Under the pieces are notes generated by a model. It made no database searches, was not told the DNA's origin, and saw only the letters and a program-made list of their open reading frames with translations. From contig CAJTSQ010000013.1 in the NCBI GenBank assembly GCA_910578735.1, positions 1 to 63,724 of the forward strand: a stretch of DNA of 63,724 nucleotides, read 5' to 3'. A program made the translations under genes and the position numbers. Of the stretch, positions 15,969 to 24,908 are shown in pieces. Position 1 is the stretch's first letter. Each line of letters opens with the position of its first letter. Source of the stretch: an uncultured Oscillospiraceae bacterium. Lineage in GTDB: Bacteria > Bacillota > Clostridia > Oscillospirales > Oscillospiraceae.

Positions 15969-18752
15969 ATGCAGGCTGACCTCAACTGGCTGATCGACCC
16001 CACCGTATTCCAGATAAACCGCCTGAACGCCCACTCCGACCATGTGTGCTATGCCTCGGAGAAGGAGCTGGCCCAGGGACATACCTCCCTGCGCCAGTCC
16101 TTGGACGGCCTGTGGCGCTTCGCCTGGAGCCCCAAACCCGCTGCCCGCCCGGCGGACTTCTGGCGGGATGGCTTTGATGATTCTGCCTTTGGAACCATCC
16201 GGGTGCCGGGCCACATGGAGCTCCAGGGCTATGGACAGATTCAGTACATCAACACCCTCTACCCCTGGGACGGCCACGCCGAATTGCGCCCCCCGGAGAT
16301 CCACTGGGAGGACTGCCCGGTGGGCAGCTACGTCCGAGAGTTTGACCTGGACCCTGGCCTGCGGGAAAAGCAGGTCTGTATCAGCTTCCAGGGTGTGGAG
16401 CAGGCCTTTTACCTCTGGCTCAACGGCCAGTTCCTGGGCTACGCAGAGGACAGCTTCACCCCCTCCGACTTTGACCTGACCCCCTATCTCAAAGAGACCG
16501 GCAACCGGCTGTGTGTGGAGGTGTACAAGCGCTCCAGCGCCGCCTGGATCGAGGACCAGGACTTTTTCCGCTTCTCCGGCATCTTCCGCTCCGTGTTCCT
16601 CTACGCCAAACCGGCCCTCCACCTGGCTGACCTGTGGCTCCAGGCCGGGCTGGAGGAGGACAACTCCACCGGAACCCTGTCCATCCGCCTGCTGCTGGAG
16701 GGAGAGACGGCGGGGGCGGCGGTCCGCTGTGAGATAGCCCATCCCGCCCAGGGGATACTGTTCGACAGCAATCTGGAGCTGACGGCGGAGGGAGCGTACC
16801 TGCGCAGCCAGCCCTTCCATTTGGAGCACGCCCGCCCCTGGGACCACCAGCACCCGGAGCTGTACAGGGTGACACTGACCGTCTCTCAGGCGGGCGGCAC
16901 GGTGACGGAGGTGATCCCCTACCACATCGGCTTCCGTCGGTTTGAGCTGAAAGACGGCCTGATGCTTCTCAACGGCCAGCGCCTGGTTATCAACGGGGTG
17001 AACCGCCACGAGTGGAACCCGGAGACCGGCCGGGCCATTGGCCTTGCGGACATGACCGCCGCCATGGAGACCTTCCGGCGCAACCACATCAACGCGGTGC
17101 GCACCTGCCACTACCCCAATCAGACGGCCTGGTATCACCTGTGCGACCAGAACGGCATCTACATGATGGACGAGACCAACCTGGAGAGCCACGGCTCCTG
17201 GCAGAAGCTGGGGCGGGTGGAGCCCTCCTGGAACGTGCCGGGCAGCCTGCCCCAGTGGCGGGAGTGCGTTCTGGACCGGGCCAGGTCCATGTTTGAGCGG
17301 GACAAAAACCATGTGTCCGTCCTCTTCTGGTCCTGCGGCAACGAGTCCTACGCCGGGGAGGACATCCTGGCCATGGCGGAATTTTTCCGGCAGAACGATC
17401 CCAGCCGTCTGGTCCACTACGAGGGGGTGTTCCACTGCCGGGAATTTGACCGCATCTCCGATGTGGAGAGCCGGATGTACGCCCCGCCCTGGGAAATTCG
17501 GGAGTATTTGGAAAACAATCCGAAAAAGCCCTTTATCCTCTGCGAGTATATGCATGACATGGGCAATTCCCTGGGCGGGATGGAATCCTACATCCGCCTG
17601 GGGGAGGAGTTCCCCCAGTATCAGGGGGGCTTCATCTGGGACTACATGGACCAGGCCCTGTGGCGCACGGACTGCAACGGTGGTTGGGCGCTGGGCTACG
17701 GCGGCGACTTCGGCGAGCGGCAGACCGATTACGCCTTCAGCGGCAACGGCATCGTCTTCGCGGATGGGACGGAAAAGCCCGCCATGCAGGAGGTGCGGTA
17801 CTGGTATTCCTCCCCCCGGGAGCGGGCGGCCCACGACGCGGCCAATGAACGGGCGAAGGCCGCCCCGGCCCTGCCTGGGTTCAGGATAAAAAAATCCCCT
17901 CTCCACATCACCCACGGAGACGGGGCCTTGGGGGTGCGGGGAGAGAATTTTGAAGTTTTATTCTCCTTCCCGGAGGGCGGGCCGGCGTCCCTTCGGCTGG
18001 GCGGACAGGAGTGGCTGTGGCGGGCCCCCCGTCCGGCCTACTGGCGGGCCCCCACCGAGAACGATTTAGGCAACGGCTTTGCCGCTGACAGCTCCGTCTG
18101 GGCGGCAGCGGATGGCTGGCAGAAATGCGAAAACATTGAGATACTGGAGGAGAGCGGGGAAAAGGTCTCCATCCGGTTCACCTACACCGCTCCCGCTCTG
18201 CCCGGCCTGCGCACCGATGTGACTTACACGGTGGAGGATACGGGCCGCATGACCGTCTCCGCCTACTATCACGGCGGTTCGGGCCGGCCCGGCCTGCCCC
18301 TGTTCGGCCTGCGCTTTGCCACCCCGGAGCCTTTGGAACGGGTAGAGTGGCTGGGCCTGTCCGGAGAGACCTACCCCGACCGGAAAAAGGGAGGCGTCTT
18401 CGGCTGGCACCAGGAGGCCCCCCACATCCCCGCCTACCTGGTGCCTCAGGAGTGCGGCTGCCATGCGGACACCCGTGCCGTTGTGCTGCGCGCGGGGGGC
18501 GGGAGCAGGCTGATCCTGGAGATGGCGAACACCCCCCTCGCCTTCTCCGCCGTCCCCTACACCCCCCAGCAGCTGGAGCAGGCCGCCCATGTGGAGGAGC
18601 TGCCCCGCCCTGTCCGCACCACGGTGACCCTCTGCGGGGCCATGCGGGGGGTGGGCGGCATCGACAGCTGGGGCTCCGATGTGGAGCAGCCCTATCACGT
18701 GGACAGCGGACAGGACCAGAACCTCTCCTTCCACATTTTTATGGAATCGTGA
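15969..18752 (+). CDS. lacZ: Beta-galactosidase, glycoside hydrolase family 2, lacking one internal domain
   Basis: A LacZ-type retaining glycosidase of 927 residues, with no signal peptide. The sugar-binding N-terminal domain (WRDGFDDSAFGTIRVPGHME), an Ig-like domain and the TIM barrel are present. The acid/base is Glu459 in CGNESYAGED and the nucleophile Glu526 in FILCEYMHDMGNS, close to Glu461 and Glu537 of the E. coli enzyme. After GIVFADGTEKPAMQEVRYWY the roughly 100-residue fourth domain of E. coli LacZ is replaced by about 45 residues before the final domain (YWRAPTENDLGNG). AGGAGG precedes the ATG. The last 14 bases overlap the end of convergent coaBC. The substrate is probably a beta-galactoside, but related GH2 enzymes differ. 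Confidence 0.9.
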   Translation: MQADLNWLIDPTVFQINRLNAHSDHVCYASEKELAQGHTSLRQSLDGLWRFAWSPKPAARPADFWRDGFDDSAFGTIRVPGHMELQGYGQIQYINTLYPWDGHAELRPPEIHWEDCPVGSYVREFDLDPGLREKQVCISFQGVEQAFYLWLNGQFLGYAEDSFTPSDFDLTPYLKETGNRLCVEVYKRSSAAWIEDQDFFRFSGIFRSVFLYAKPALHLADLWLQAGLEEDNSTGTLSIRLLLEGETAGAAVRCEIAHPAQGILFDSNLELTAEGAYLRSQPFHLEHARPWDHQHPELYRVTLTVSQAGGTVTEVIPYHIGFRRFELKDGLMLLNGQRLVINGVNRHEWNPETGRAIGLADMTAAMETFRRNHINAVRTCHYPNQTAWYHLCDQNGIYMMDETNLESHGSWQKLGRVEPSWNVPGSLPQWRECVLDRARSMFERDKNHVSVLFWSCGNESYAGEDILAMAEFFRQNDPSRLVHYEGVFHCREFDRISDVESRMYAPPWEIREYLENNPKKPFILCEYMHDMGNSLGGMESYIRLGEEFPQYQGGFIWDYMDQALWRTDCNGGWALGYGGDFGERQTDYAFSGNGIVFADGTEKPAMQEVRYWYSSPRERAAHDAANERAKAAPALPGFRIKKSPLHITHGDGALGVRGENFEVLFSFPEGGPASLRLGGQEWLWRAPRPAYWRAPTENDLGNGFAADSSVWAAADGWQKCENIEILEESGEKVSIRFTYTAPALPGLRTDVTYTVEDTGRMTVSAYYHGGSGRPGLPLFGLRFATPEPLERVEWLGLSGETYPDRKKGGVFGWHQEAPHIPAYLVPQECGCHADTRAVVLRAGGGSRLILEMANTPLAFSAVPYTPQQLEQAAHVEELPRPVRTTVTLCGAMRGVGGIDSWGSDVEQPYHVDSGQDQNLSFHIFMES

Positions 18753-19950
18753 CCTGACGGCCTGCAAGCCCAACCGCGATATCGAGGATCCGGGCGGCCG
18801 CGTCCTCCTTGGACATCAGGGGCAGTTCCTCGGTGTCTCTCCGGGTGATGACGGTCATCACATTGGTGTCGGTGCCAAAGCCAGCCCCGGCCACCTTCAG
18901 GTTGTTGGCGCAAATCATGTCCAGATTCTTTTTTTCCAGCTTGGCCCGGCTGTTTTCCACCATATCCCGGGTCTCCATGGAGAAGCCGCACAGTACCTGT
19001 CCTGGCCGGCGGTGCTCCCCCAGGTACTTTAGTATGTCCTGAGTGCGTTTCAGGGGGATGGACAGGTCGGCGTCCTTCTTTTTCAGCTTGTCGTCGGCGT
19101 ACTGGACGGGGGTGTAGTCGGCTACGGCGGCGGCCTTGAAGATGAAGTCAGCCCACTGCTGCCGGGCGGCCACCGCCTCGAACATGTCCTGGGCGGAGGT
19201 GACGTCCACCAGCTCCACAAAGGGGGGCGGCGGGACGGCGGTGGGGCCGGAGACAAGGACCACCTCCGCCCCCCGCAGCATGGCCATCCGGGCGATGGCA
19301 TAGCCCATCTTGCCGGTGGAGTGGTTGGTCAAATACCGCACCGGGTCCAGGGCCTCCTGGGTGGGGCCGGCGGTGACCAGGACGTGTTTTCCCGCCAGGT
19401 CGTGGGGCAGGGCGGTCTGGCGCAGGATATGCTGGAGGAGGACCTCCGGCTCGGGCAGCTTGCCGGCCCCCACCGCCCCGCAGGCCAGCCGGCCGGAGGC
19501 GGGAGCGATTACCTCCCAGCCGTATTTACGCAGGATTTCCAGGTTGTCCTGGGTGACGGGGTTTTCAAACATTTTGGTGTTCATGGCGGGGGCGACGAGC
19601 TTGGGACAGGTGCAGGCCAGCACGGTGGTGGTGAGCATGTCGTCCGCCAGGCCGTGGGCCAGTTTTCCGCACACATTTGCGGTGGCCGGGGCGATGATCA
19701 CCAGGTCGGTCCGGTCGGCCAGGGCGATGTGTTCCACCTGGTGGGCAAAGTTCCGGTCGAAGGTGTCCACCATGCACCGGTTCCCCGTGAGCTGCTCAAA
19801 GGTGAGCGGCGCGATAAATTCTGTGGCGTGGGCGGTCATAATAACCTCCACATGGGCGTGCTGCTTCACCAGCGCCGAGGCCAGCGCCGCCGCCTTGTAG
19901 GCCGCAATGCCTCCTGTGACCCCGAGAAGAATGGTTTTTCCCTTTAACAT
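18739..19950 (-). CDS. coaBC: Bifunctional phosphopantothenoylcysteine decarboxylase / phosphopantothenate-cysteine ligase
   Basis: CoaBC catalyses the second and third steps of coenzyme A synthesis from pantothenate. The 403-residue product starts MLKGKTILLGVTGGIAAYKA after AAGGAGG. The flavoprotein CoaC half (about 1-185) has the active-site His region (HQVEHIALA), the PAMNTKMF substrate motif and the cysteine-containing GRLACGAVG flap. The CoaB half starts GKHVLVTAGPTQEALDPVRY, with TNHSTGKMG for nucleotide binding and the dimer strand containing KLKKKD. It is divergent from the panT-coaX pair, so three CoA-related genes share this locus. Confidence 0.97.
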   Translation of the reverse strand: MLKGKTILLGVTGGIAAYKAAALASALVKQHAHVEVIMTAHATEFIAPLTFEQLTGNRCMVDTFDRNFAHQVEHIALADRTDLVIIAPATANVCGKLAHGLADDMLTTTVLACTCPKLVAPAMNTKMFENPVTQDNLEILRKYGWEVIAPASGRLACGAVGAGKLPEPEVLLQHILRQTALPHDLAGKHVLVTAGPTQEALDPVRYLTNHSTGKMGYAIARMAMLRGAEVVLVSGPTAVPPPPFVELVDVTSAQDMFEAVAARQQWADFIFKAAAVADYTPVQYADDKLKKKDADLSIPLKRTQDILKYLGEHRRPGQVLCGFSMETRDMVENSRAKLEKKNLDMICANNLKVAGAGFGTDTNVMTVITRRDTEELPLMSKEDAAARILDIAVGLAGRQVTIP

Positions 19951-19977
19951 GGCGGTTTCCTCCTTTGCCTTTCCTCC

Positions 19978-20006
19978 ATTATACCGTTTGAGACTTTCAC
20001 TGTAAA
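19978..20006 (-). promoter_or_regulatory. Promoter of coaBC
   Basis: On the minus strand TTTACA, 17 bases, TATAAT. Confidence 0.8.
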
Positions 20007-20022
20007 GCCATAAAGTTTTTTC

Positions 20023-20051
20023 TTGCATATTGGGGCACAATCCTGTATAAT
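20023..20051 (+). promoter_or_regulatory. Promoter of panT-coaX
   Basis: TTGCAT, 17 bases, TATAAT. A perfect 8-bp hairpin (GAGGACGG-GG-CCGTCCTC, 20062-20079) lies at the start of the transcript; its role is unknown. Confidence 0.8.
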
Positions 20052-20141
20052 GAACGGTCGAGAGGACGGGGCCGTCCTCGCCCTCTTAAATATTGCGCTG
20101 CATCCGCGAATGGCGGAGCGGCAGCAGGAGGTAATGTAAAT

Positions 20142-20789
20142 ATGAAAACCCGTAGGTACGACACCCGTTGGATTGCCCTGATGGCGCTGTTCATCGCCAT
20201 CCAGCTGTTCCTGAACCTGTCCGGAATCGGTCTGATTCCGCTGCCGGTAATCAAAGGGACCACCCTGCACATCCCTGTTATCGTGGGCGCGGTTATCCTT
20301 GGCCCCATGGCCGGCGGCATTTTGGGCGGTGTGTTTGGTCTGTGCTCCATCTGGAACAACACCATGAGCCCCGCGCTGCTGTCCTTTGCGCTGTCCCCCT
20401 ACATCGCGGCCCAGGAGCTTGGCGCGGCAGGCGCGGCGAAATCCCTGTGGATTGCACTCGGGTGCCGGATTCTGATCGGCGTGGTGGCCGGGTGGCTTTG
20501 GATTGGCCTGAAGCGGCTGAAGGTGAACGATTTGGTCGCCCTGCCGATTGTGGGAGCGGCGGGAGCCATGACCAATACCATACTGGTTATGGGGAGCATC
20601 TACCTGCTGCTGAGCCCGGAGTACGCCGCCGCAAAAGGGATCGCCATGGACGCGGTTCTGGGTGCGGTGCTGGGCGTGATAGGCTCCTCCGGCGTGTTGG
20701 AGGCCATTGGCGCGGTGATTCTTGTTACCGCCATCTGCAAGGCGCTGTTCCGTGTTCCCAATGTGCGGGCTCAGGCCACGGCGGGATAA
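20142..20789 (+). CDS. panT: ECF transporter S component, probably for pantothenate
   Basis: This 215-residue membrane protein has the features of small ECF-transporter substrate-binding subunits: a polar start, the first helix LMALFIAIQLFLNL, a conserved loop GTTLHIPVIVGAVILGPMAG and several further hydrophobic helices. It would bind a vitamin and hand it to a shared ECF energy-coupling module encoded elsewhere. Its place between coaBC and coaX points to pantothenate, as for the PanT family; this specificity is inferred from context. The RBS is AGGAGG and coaX follows 39 bases later. Confidence 0.85.
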   Translation: MKTRRYDTRWIALMALFIAIQLFLNLSGIGLIPLPVIKGTTLHIPVIVGAVILGPMAGGILGGVFGLCSIWNNTMSPALLSFALSPYIAAQELGAAGAAKSLWIALGCRILIGVVAGWLWIGLKRLKVNDLVALPIVGAAGAMTNTILVMGSIYLLLSPEYAAAKGIAMDAVLGAVLGVIGSSGVLEAIGAVILVTAICKALFRVPNVRAQATAG

Positions 20790-20828
20790 GCGTTCCCCGA
20801 AATAAAACAGAGAAGTCAGGTGAGCGCG

Positions 20829-21596
20829 ATGCTCTTAGCCATTGACATCGGCAACACAAACATTGTAATCGGCAGCATCAACGACGGCGCCATTGCCTTT
20901 GAGGCCCGCATTGCCACCGACCGCATCAAAACCTCCGACCAGTACGGGGCGGAGATCAAGAGCATGCTCAACCTCTTTGACGTAAAGCCCCGGGATGTGG
21001 ACGGCTGCATCATCTCCTCGGTGGTGCCCCCTGTGTTCAACTCGGTGCGCACCGGCATTGTAAAGGTCACCGGAAAGGCCCCCATGGTGGTGGGCCCCGG
21101 CCTGAAAACCGGGCTGAATATCCAGATGGACAATCCCTCCCAGGTGGGCAGCGACCGGATCGTCATCGCCGTGGCCGCCCTGGCGGAGTATGAGCCCCCC
21201 CTCACCCTGCTGGACCTGGGCACCGCCACCACCATCGAGGTGGTGGGCAAGGGGAATACTTATTTGGGGGGCTGCATCATCCCGGGCGTGCGGGTATCGC
21301 TGGAGGCCCTCACCTCCCGCACCGCCCAGCTGCCCGGCATCAGCCTGGACCGGCCCAAAAAGGTGATTGGCAAGAACACGGTGGACTGTATGCGCAGCGG
21401 CATTATGTACGGCACCGCCGCCATGCTGGACGGCATGCTGGACCGGGTGGAGGAGGAGCTGGGCTTCTCCACCACCGTGGTGGCCACCGGGGGGATGGCC
21501 CAGTTTATCGTCCCCCTGTGCCGCCGGGAGATTCGTCTGGAGCGGGACCTGCTGCTCAAGGGTCTGAGTATCCTTTACCAAAAGAATCAGAGATAA
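20829..21596 (+). CDS. coaX: Type III pantothenate kinase
   Basis: CoaX phosphorylates pantothenate, the first step of CoA synthesis, and belongs to the ASKHA kinase fold. The 255-residue product shows the phosphate-binding start LAIDIGNTNIVIG, the pantothenate-site stretch NPSQVGSDRIVIA, the second phosphate motif LLDLGTATTIEVVG, and the helix after PGVRVSLEALTSRTAQLP. The ATG used follows AGGTG; a GTG three codons upstream is an alternative start. It forms a unit with the putative pantothenate transporter upstream and ends at a strong terminator. Confidence 0.97.
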   Translation: MLLAIDIGNTNIVIGSINDGAIAFEARIATDRIKTSDQYGAEIKSMLNLFDVKPRDVDGCIISSVVPPVFNSVRTGIVKVTGKAPMVVGPGLKTGLNIQMDNPSQVGSDRIVIAVAALAEYEPPLTLLDLGTATTIEVVGKGNTYLGGCIIPGVRVSLEALTSRTAQLPGISLDRPKKVIGKNTVDCMRSGIMYGTAAMLDGMLDRVEEELGFSTTVVATGGMAQFIVPLCRREIRLERDLLLKGLSILYQKNQR

Positions 21597-21599
21597 AAC

Positions 21600-21636
21600 A
21601 TCTGGCGCTCCATCCCGGAGCGCCAGATATCTTTTT
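21600..21636 (+). terminator. Terminator of panT-coaX
   Basis: ATCTGGCGCTCC-ATCCC-GGAGCGCCAGAT followed by ATCTTTTT. The convergent Nudix gene ends right after it. Confidence 0.92.
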
Positions 21637-21639
21637 CGA

Positions 21640-22260
21640 TCAGTCCAGAAGGGTCGTCCAGTGTTCGGCATGGTAGGCGTCAAAGCACATCCGGATCTGT
21701 TCCTCGGTGGTCTTCCCGGTGGACAGGGGCGGCAGCTCGTCCAGGGCAAACCAGCGGCTGTCCAGCGTCTCCAGGTTGGGCTGGAAGGAGCCGCCCAACA
21801 GGGAACACAGTACAAACACCTTGCATATGCCATAGGCGTTCACAGGCCGGTTGCGCCGGCGCTGCTCCTGAAGGGCGATAACCAGGTCGGCGGTGACATC
21901 CAGCCCCGCCTCCTCCTTGACCTCCTTGACAGTGTTTTCCTTCACCGTGATGTCCACATCGGCCCAGCCGCCGGGCAGGGACCACAGGCCGTCGCTCTCC
22001 TGGACCAGAAGGATTTTCTCCCCCTGGAAAATGGCGGCCCGGGTGTCCAGCTTGGGGGTCTGATAGCCCGTCTCGCCGCAGAACAGGTCCTGTACCTTCT
22101 CCAGGGGCAGATCGGCCTGGCGGGCCACCATCTCAGCGGAAATCTCCCGGATACGCCGGTAGCGCTCCAGATCATACTTGTCGTGGCCGTAGCACAGCCC
22201 CGCCTGGGCCAGCGCCTGGAGCTCCACCGCCCACTTCAGCCATTGTTCCCGTTCAGACAC
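21640..22260 (-). CDS. Nudix hydrolase with N-terminal helical domain
   Basis: The 206-residue product has an N-terminal domain (WAVELQALAQAGLCYGHDKY, then ERYRRIREISAEM) found in Nudix hydrolases of the YjhB type, followed by the Nudix fold. The Nudix box reads GGWADVDITVKENTVKEVKE then EAGL. The first conserved Glu is Ile and the Arg of REUxEE is Lys; substitutions at these sites are common in this subgroup as I recall it. The substrate is probably a nucleoside diphosphate linked to another group, for example ADP-ribose; this is not certain. The start is GTG behind AAAGGAGG. Confidence 0.85.
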   Translation of the reverse strand: MSEREQWLKWAVELQALAQAGLCYGHDKYDLERYRRIREISAEMVARQADLPLEKVQDLFCGETGYQTPKLDTRAAIFQGEKILLVQESDGLWSLPGGWADVDITVKENTVKEVKEEAGLDVTADLVIALQEQRRRNRPVNAYGICKVFVLCSLLGGSFQPNLETLDSRWFALDELPPLSTGKTTEEQIRMCFDAYHAEHWTTLLD

Positions 22261-22273
22261 AAACACTCCTCCT

Positions 22274-23161
22274 TTACAGGGGCGGCATCTGAGGCCACTG
22301 GATATCCTGCGTGGAGGCCAGAATGCGGGCATCGTAGAATCCGGCCCGGGCGGTAGCCCGGTAGGGCAGCAGCCACAGGTCTACCGGCACCGTGACCAGG
22401 GTACTCAGAATGACGGTCAGGGGGGAGTAGAGCACGTCCAGGCACCGCTCCCGCCAGACCGGGTCTGTCAGGGCGGCCTGGGTGAGAAGCCCGGCGTGGC
22501 TGAGACACAGAAGGATGACGGCCCCGGAGAGGATCAGGTTAATCAGCTCCCAGCCGAGGAAGGAGACCTCCAGCTTAAACAGCTCCATTTTCCACCCCCG
22601 CATCAGCATGGCGCTGCGGTAGATGGGGGCGGTGGGGCCGTCGTCCGGCCGGTCGGCCAGCATATAGGGGGCCAGGGCGTACCGCAGGGAGATGACAATG
22701 ATGACAGCGATCAGGACAGCCCCAAACAGCAGCAGAAGGGCCATTCCCAGGATATAGTCGGCAAACATCATCAGCACGACGGTAGGGATCAACAGGCCCA
22801 GGGCCACCAAAAGGTACCACCCCAGCACCCGGACATAGATGCCCAGCTCCATCAAAATGACCCGCCCAGCCACCGAGAACCCCTGCATCAGGGAGTTGAT
22901 ACCCGGGTCCAGCTGCCGGTAGGTCCACAGTGCCCACAGGCACAGACCGAACTGGACCACCGTGGTGTACAGAATCAGCAAAAACTGGAGGAAGATACCC
23001 ACTGTGTCGGCAACGGGGCCGAGCAGGGGGATCAGGCTGATCAGCCAGGACACCCCAGTGGTCATAGCCAGGTAGGCCAGGGCCACCACCCAGAACTTGG
23101 GGTCGGTGAGGGCCACGCGCTCCCTGGCCTGACGTTTGAGTTCGCTGCGGTCGATTTCCAT
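22274..23161 (-). CDS. DUF975-type integral membrane protein
   Basis: The 295-residue protein starts MEIDRSELKRQARERV and then has about six hydrophobic segments, for example FWVVALAYLAMTTGVSWLIS and VLGWYLLVALGLLIPTVVLM. The pattern of SLRYALAPYMLADRPD and MRGWKMELFKLEVSFLGWEL matches the DUF975 family, whose biochemical role is not established as far as I know. It lies between the Nudix and beta-CASP genes on the same strand with short spacers, so it is probably co-transcribed. The RBS is weak (GGAG 11 bases upstream); codons further upstream reach into the preceding gene. Confidence 0.8.
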   Translation of the reverse strand: MEIDRSELKRQARERVALTDPKFWVVALAYLAMTTGVSWLISLIPLLGPVADTVGIFLQFLLILYTTVVQFGLCLWALWTYRQLDPGINSLMQGFSVAGRVILMELGIYVRVLGWYLLVALGLLIPTVVLMMFADYILGMALLLLFGAVLIAVIIVISLRYALAPYMLADRPDDGPTAPIYRSAMLMRGWKMELFKLEVSFLGWELINLILSGAVILLCLSHAGLLTQAALTDPVWRERCLDVLYSPLTVILSTLVTVPVDLWLLPYRATARAGFYDARILASTQDIQWPQMPPL

Positions 23162-23186
23162 GAGACGGTTCTCCAATCTTGAAAAA

Positions 23187-24782
23187 TTACTCCCACTTCT
23201 CCATAACCAGCCTGATCTGCTCGGCCAGCTTGGCCAGGTCCTTGTTGGACCGGCCCCGGCTGCGGCTGACCAGGTCGGCCAGGTTCTGGGACACATCCTG
23301 AAGCCGCAGATAGGCGGCGGAGGGAGCGGCAGCGGAGCCCACCGTCCTCTTCACCTCCAGTACCACGCCCTTGGCCAGCATACAGTTGGTGGACAGGTCG
23401 TATACCTCCTCATAGAGAGGGGCGTGGGCGGGGATGCCCCGCTGGTTCAGGTCGTGGGCAAACAGCTCGGTGACCTCGGTGTCGCCATGAACCACAAAGA
23501 CCTGCTGAGGCCGTGGGGAGAAGTGGTCCACCCACTCCAGCAGGTGGTCCCGGTCGGCGTGGGAGGACAGGCCCTTGAAGTTGACGATCTTGGCCCGGAC
23601 GGAGATGTCCTCCCCAAAGAGCTTGACGGACCGGGCCCCCTCCAGCAGCCGGCGGCCCAGGGTGCCCTCCCCCTGGTAGCCCACAAAGACTACGGCACAC
23701 TCAGGGCGCCACAGGTTGTGCTTCAGGTGGTGGCGGATACGGCCAGCGTCGCACATGCCAGAGGCGGAGATGATAATCTTGGGCATCTTGTCGTCGTTCA
23801 GGGCCCGGGACTCCTCGGTGGACTGGGTGAGGGTGAGGCCGGGGAAGGTGAACAGGTTGTCGCCCCCTTGGACAACGGCGATGGCGTCGTCGTCCAGATA
23901 GCCCTTCAGGTTGCCCGAGTAAATCTTGGTAGCCTCGGTGGCCAGGGGGGAGTCTACATACACCTTGAAGCTGGGCAGCGACTTCACCAGCCCGTCCCGC
24001 TTGATCTCCCGCAGGTAGTAGAGCAGCTCCTGGGTGCGGCCCACGGCAAAGGAGGGGATGATGATGTTGCCCCCTTTGGAGAAGACCTCGTCAATCAGGT
24101 CGGCCAGGGCCTGGGTGTAACTCTCTGGGGGCTCGTGGTTCCGGTCGCCATAGGTGGACTCCATAATCACATAGTCGGCGCTGTCCACAAAGGAGGGGTC
24201 CCGGATGATGGGCTGGGCCTCGTTGCCCAGGTCGCCGGAGAAGACAATCTTCTTGGTGACGCCGCCCTCAGTGGCCCAGATTTCCAGGATGGAGGAGCCC
24301 AGCAGGTGGCCCGCGTCGCTGAAGCGGACTTTGACTCCCTCGCACAGGTCGAAGAGCCAGCCGTACTCCACCGTCTCCAGCATGTGGATGGCCTCCTCGG
24401 CGTCCATCAGGGTGTACAGCGGCTCCACCGGAGGCAGTCCGGCGCGCTTTCCCTTCTGGTTGTGCCAGTTGGCGTCCCCCTCCTGGATGTGGGCGGAGTC
24501 CCGGAGCATCACGCTCATCAGCTGGGCGGTGAGGCCGGTGGTGAGGATGCGGCCGTTAAAGCCCTCCTTGACCAGCAGGGGAATGCGGCCGGAGTGGTCG
24601 ATGTGGGCATGGGTGACCAACACATAGTCGATGTAGTTGGGGGCAAAGTCCAGGGTATTGTCGTCGTGCTCATCCTTCCCCTGCTCCAGGCCGCAGTCGA
24701 TGAGAATTTTTTTACCGTTGACCTCCAGGCAGTGGCAGCTGCCGGTTACCGCGTGGGCGGCGCCGAAAAATGTCAGTTTCAT
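23187..24782 (-). CDS. Beta-CASP metallo-beta-lactamase-fold ribonuclease
   Basis: The 531-residue protein has the MBL core with metal-binding motif HAHIDHSG at residues 58-65, DAGHLLGS and FSGDLGNE further on, and a beta-CASP insertion (FAVGRTQELLYYL; KVYVDSPLATEATKIY; IIISASGMCDAGRIRHHL) plus FKGLSSHADRDHLLEW. Proteins with this set are RNA exonucleases or endonucleases related to the YSH1 / CPSF-73 family. It ends in a charged extension that may be a binding domain. AAAGGAGG precedes the ATG, and a long inverted repeat lies in the upstream region. The substrate is not predictable. Confidence 0.9.
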   Translation of the reverse strand: MKLTFFGAAHAVTGSCHCLEVNGKKILIDCGLEQGKDEHDDNTLDFAPNYIDYVLVTHAHIDHSGRIPLLVKEGFNGRILTTGLTAQLMSVMLRDSAHIQEGDANWHNQKGKRAGLPPVEPLYTLMDAEEAIHMLETVEYGWLFDLCEGVKVRFSDAGHLLGSSILEIWATEGGVTKKIVFSGDLGNEAQPIIRDPSFVDSADYVIMESTYGDRNHEPPESYTQALADLIDEVFSKGGNIIIPSFAVGRTQELLYYLREIKRDGLVKSLPSFKVYVDSPLATEATKIYSGNLKGYLDDDAIAVVQGGDNLFTFPGLTLTQSTEESRALNDDKMPKIIISASGMCDAGRIRHHLKHNLWRPECAVVFVGYQGEGTLGRRLLEGARSVKLFGEDISVRAKIVNFKGLSSHADRDHLLEWVDHFSPRPQQVFVVHGDTEVTELFAHDLNQRGIPAHAPLYEEVYDLSTNCMLAKGVVLEVKRTVGSAAAPSAAYLRLQDVSQNLADLVSRSRGRSNKDLAKLAEQIRLVMEKWE

Positions 24783-24798
24783 GGAACAGCCTCCTTTG

Positions 24799-24830
24799 TG
24801 TACAATACGGGTGCTTGTCTCTATTGTACA
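24799..24830. promoter_or_regulatory. Inverted repeat upstream of the beta-CASP gene
   Basis: TGTACAATA-N14-TATTGTACA, perfect over 9 bases per arm. One arm contains TACAAT, which could be the -10 of the minus-strand promoter, so a bound protein could control the nuclease gene. A stem in the mRNA is the alternative. Confidence 0.5.
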
Positions 24831-24908
24831 CCATCCGCGGGAGAAAAGCTATACCAATTTGTGAATAATGTGTAAGAAATAACAGTTCCCTCTGCCGGGG
24901 GAATCCTT

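Noticed and set aside
20052..20141. Riboswitch in the panT leader
   Set aside because: Only a simple 8-bp hairpin is present and there is no terminator or RBS-sequestering partner that I can see; too short for known vitamin riboswitches.
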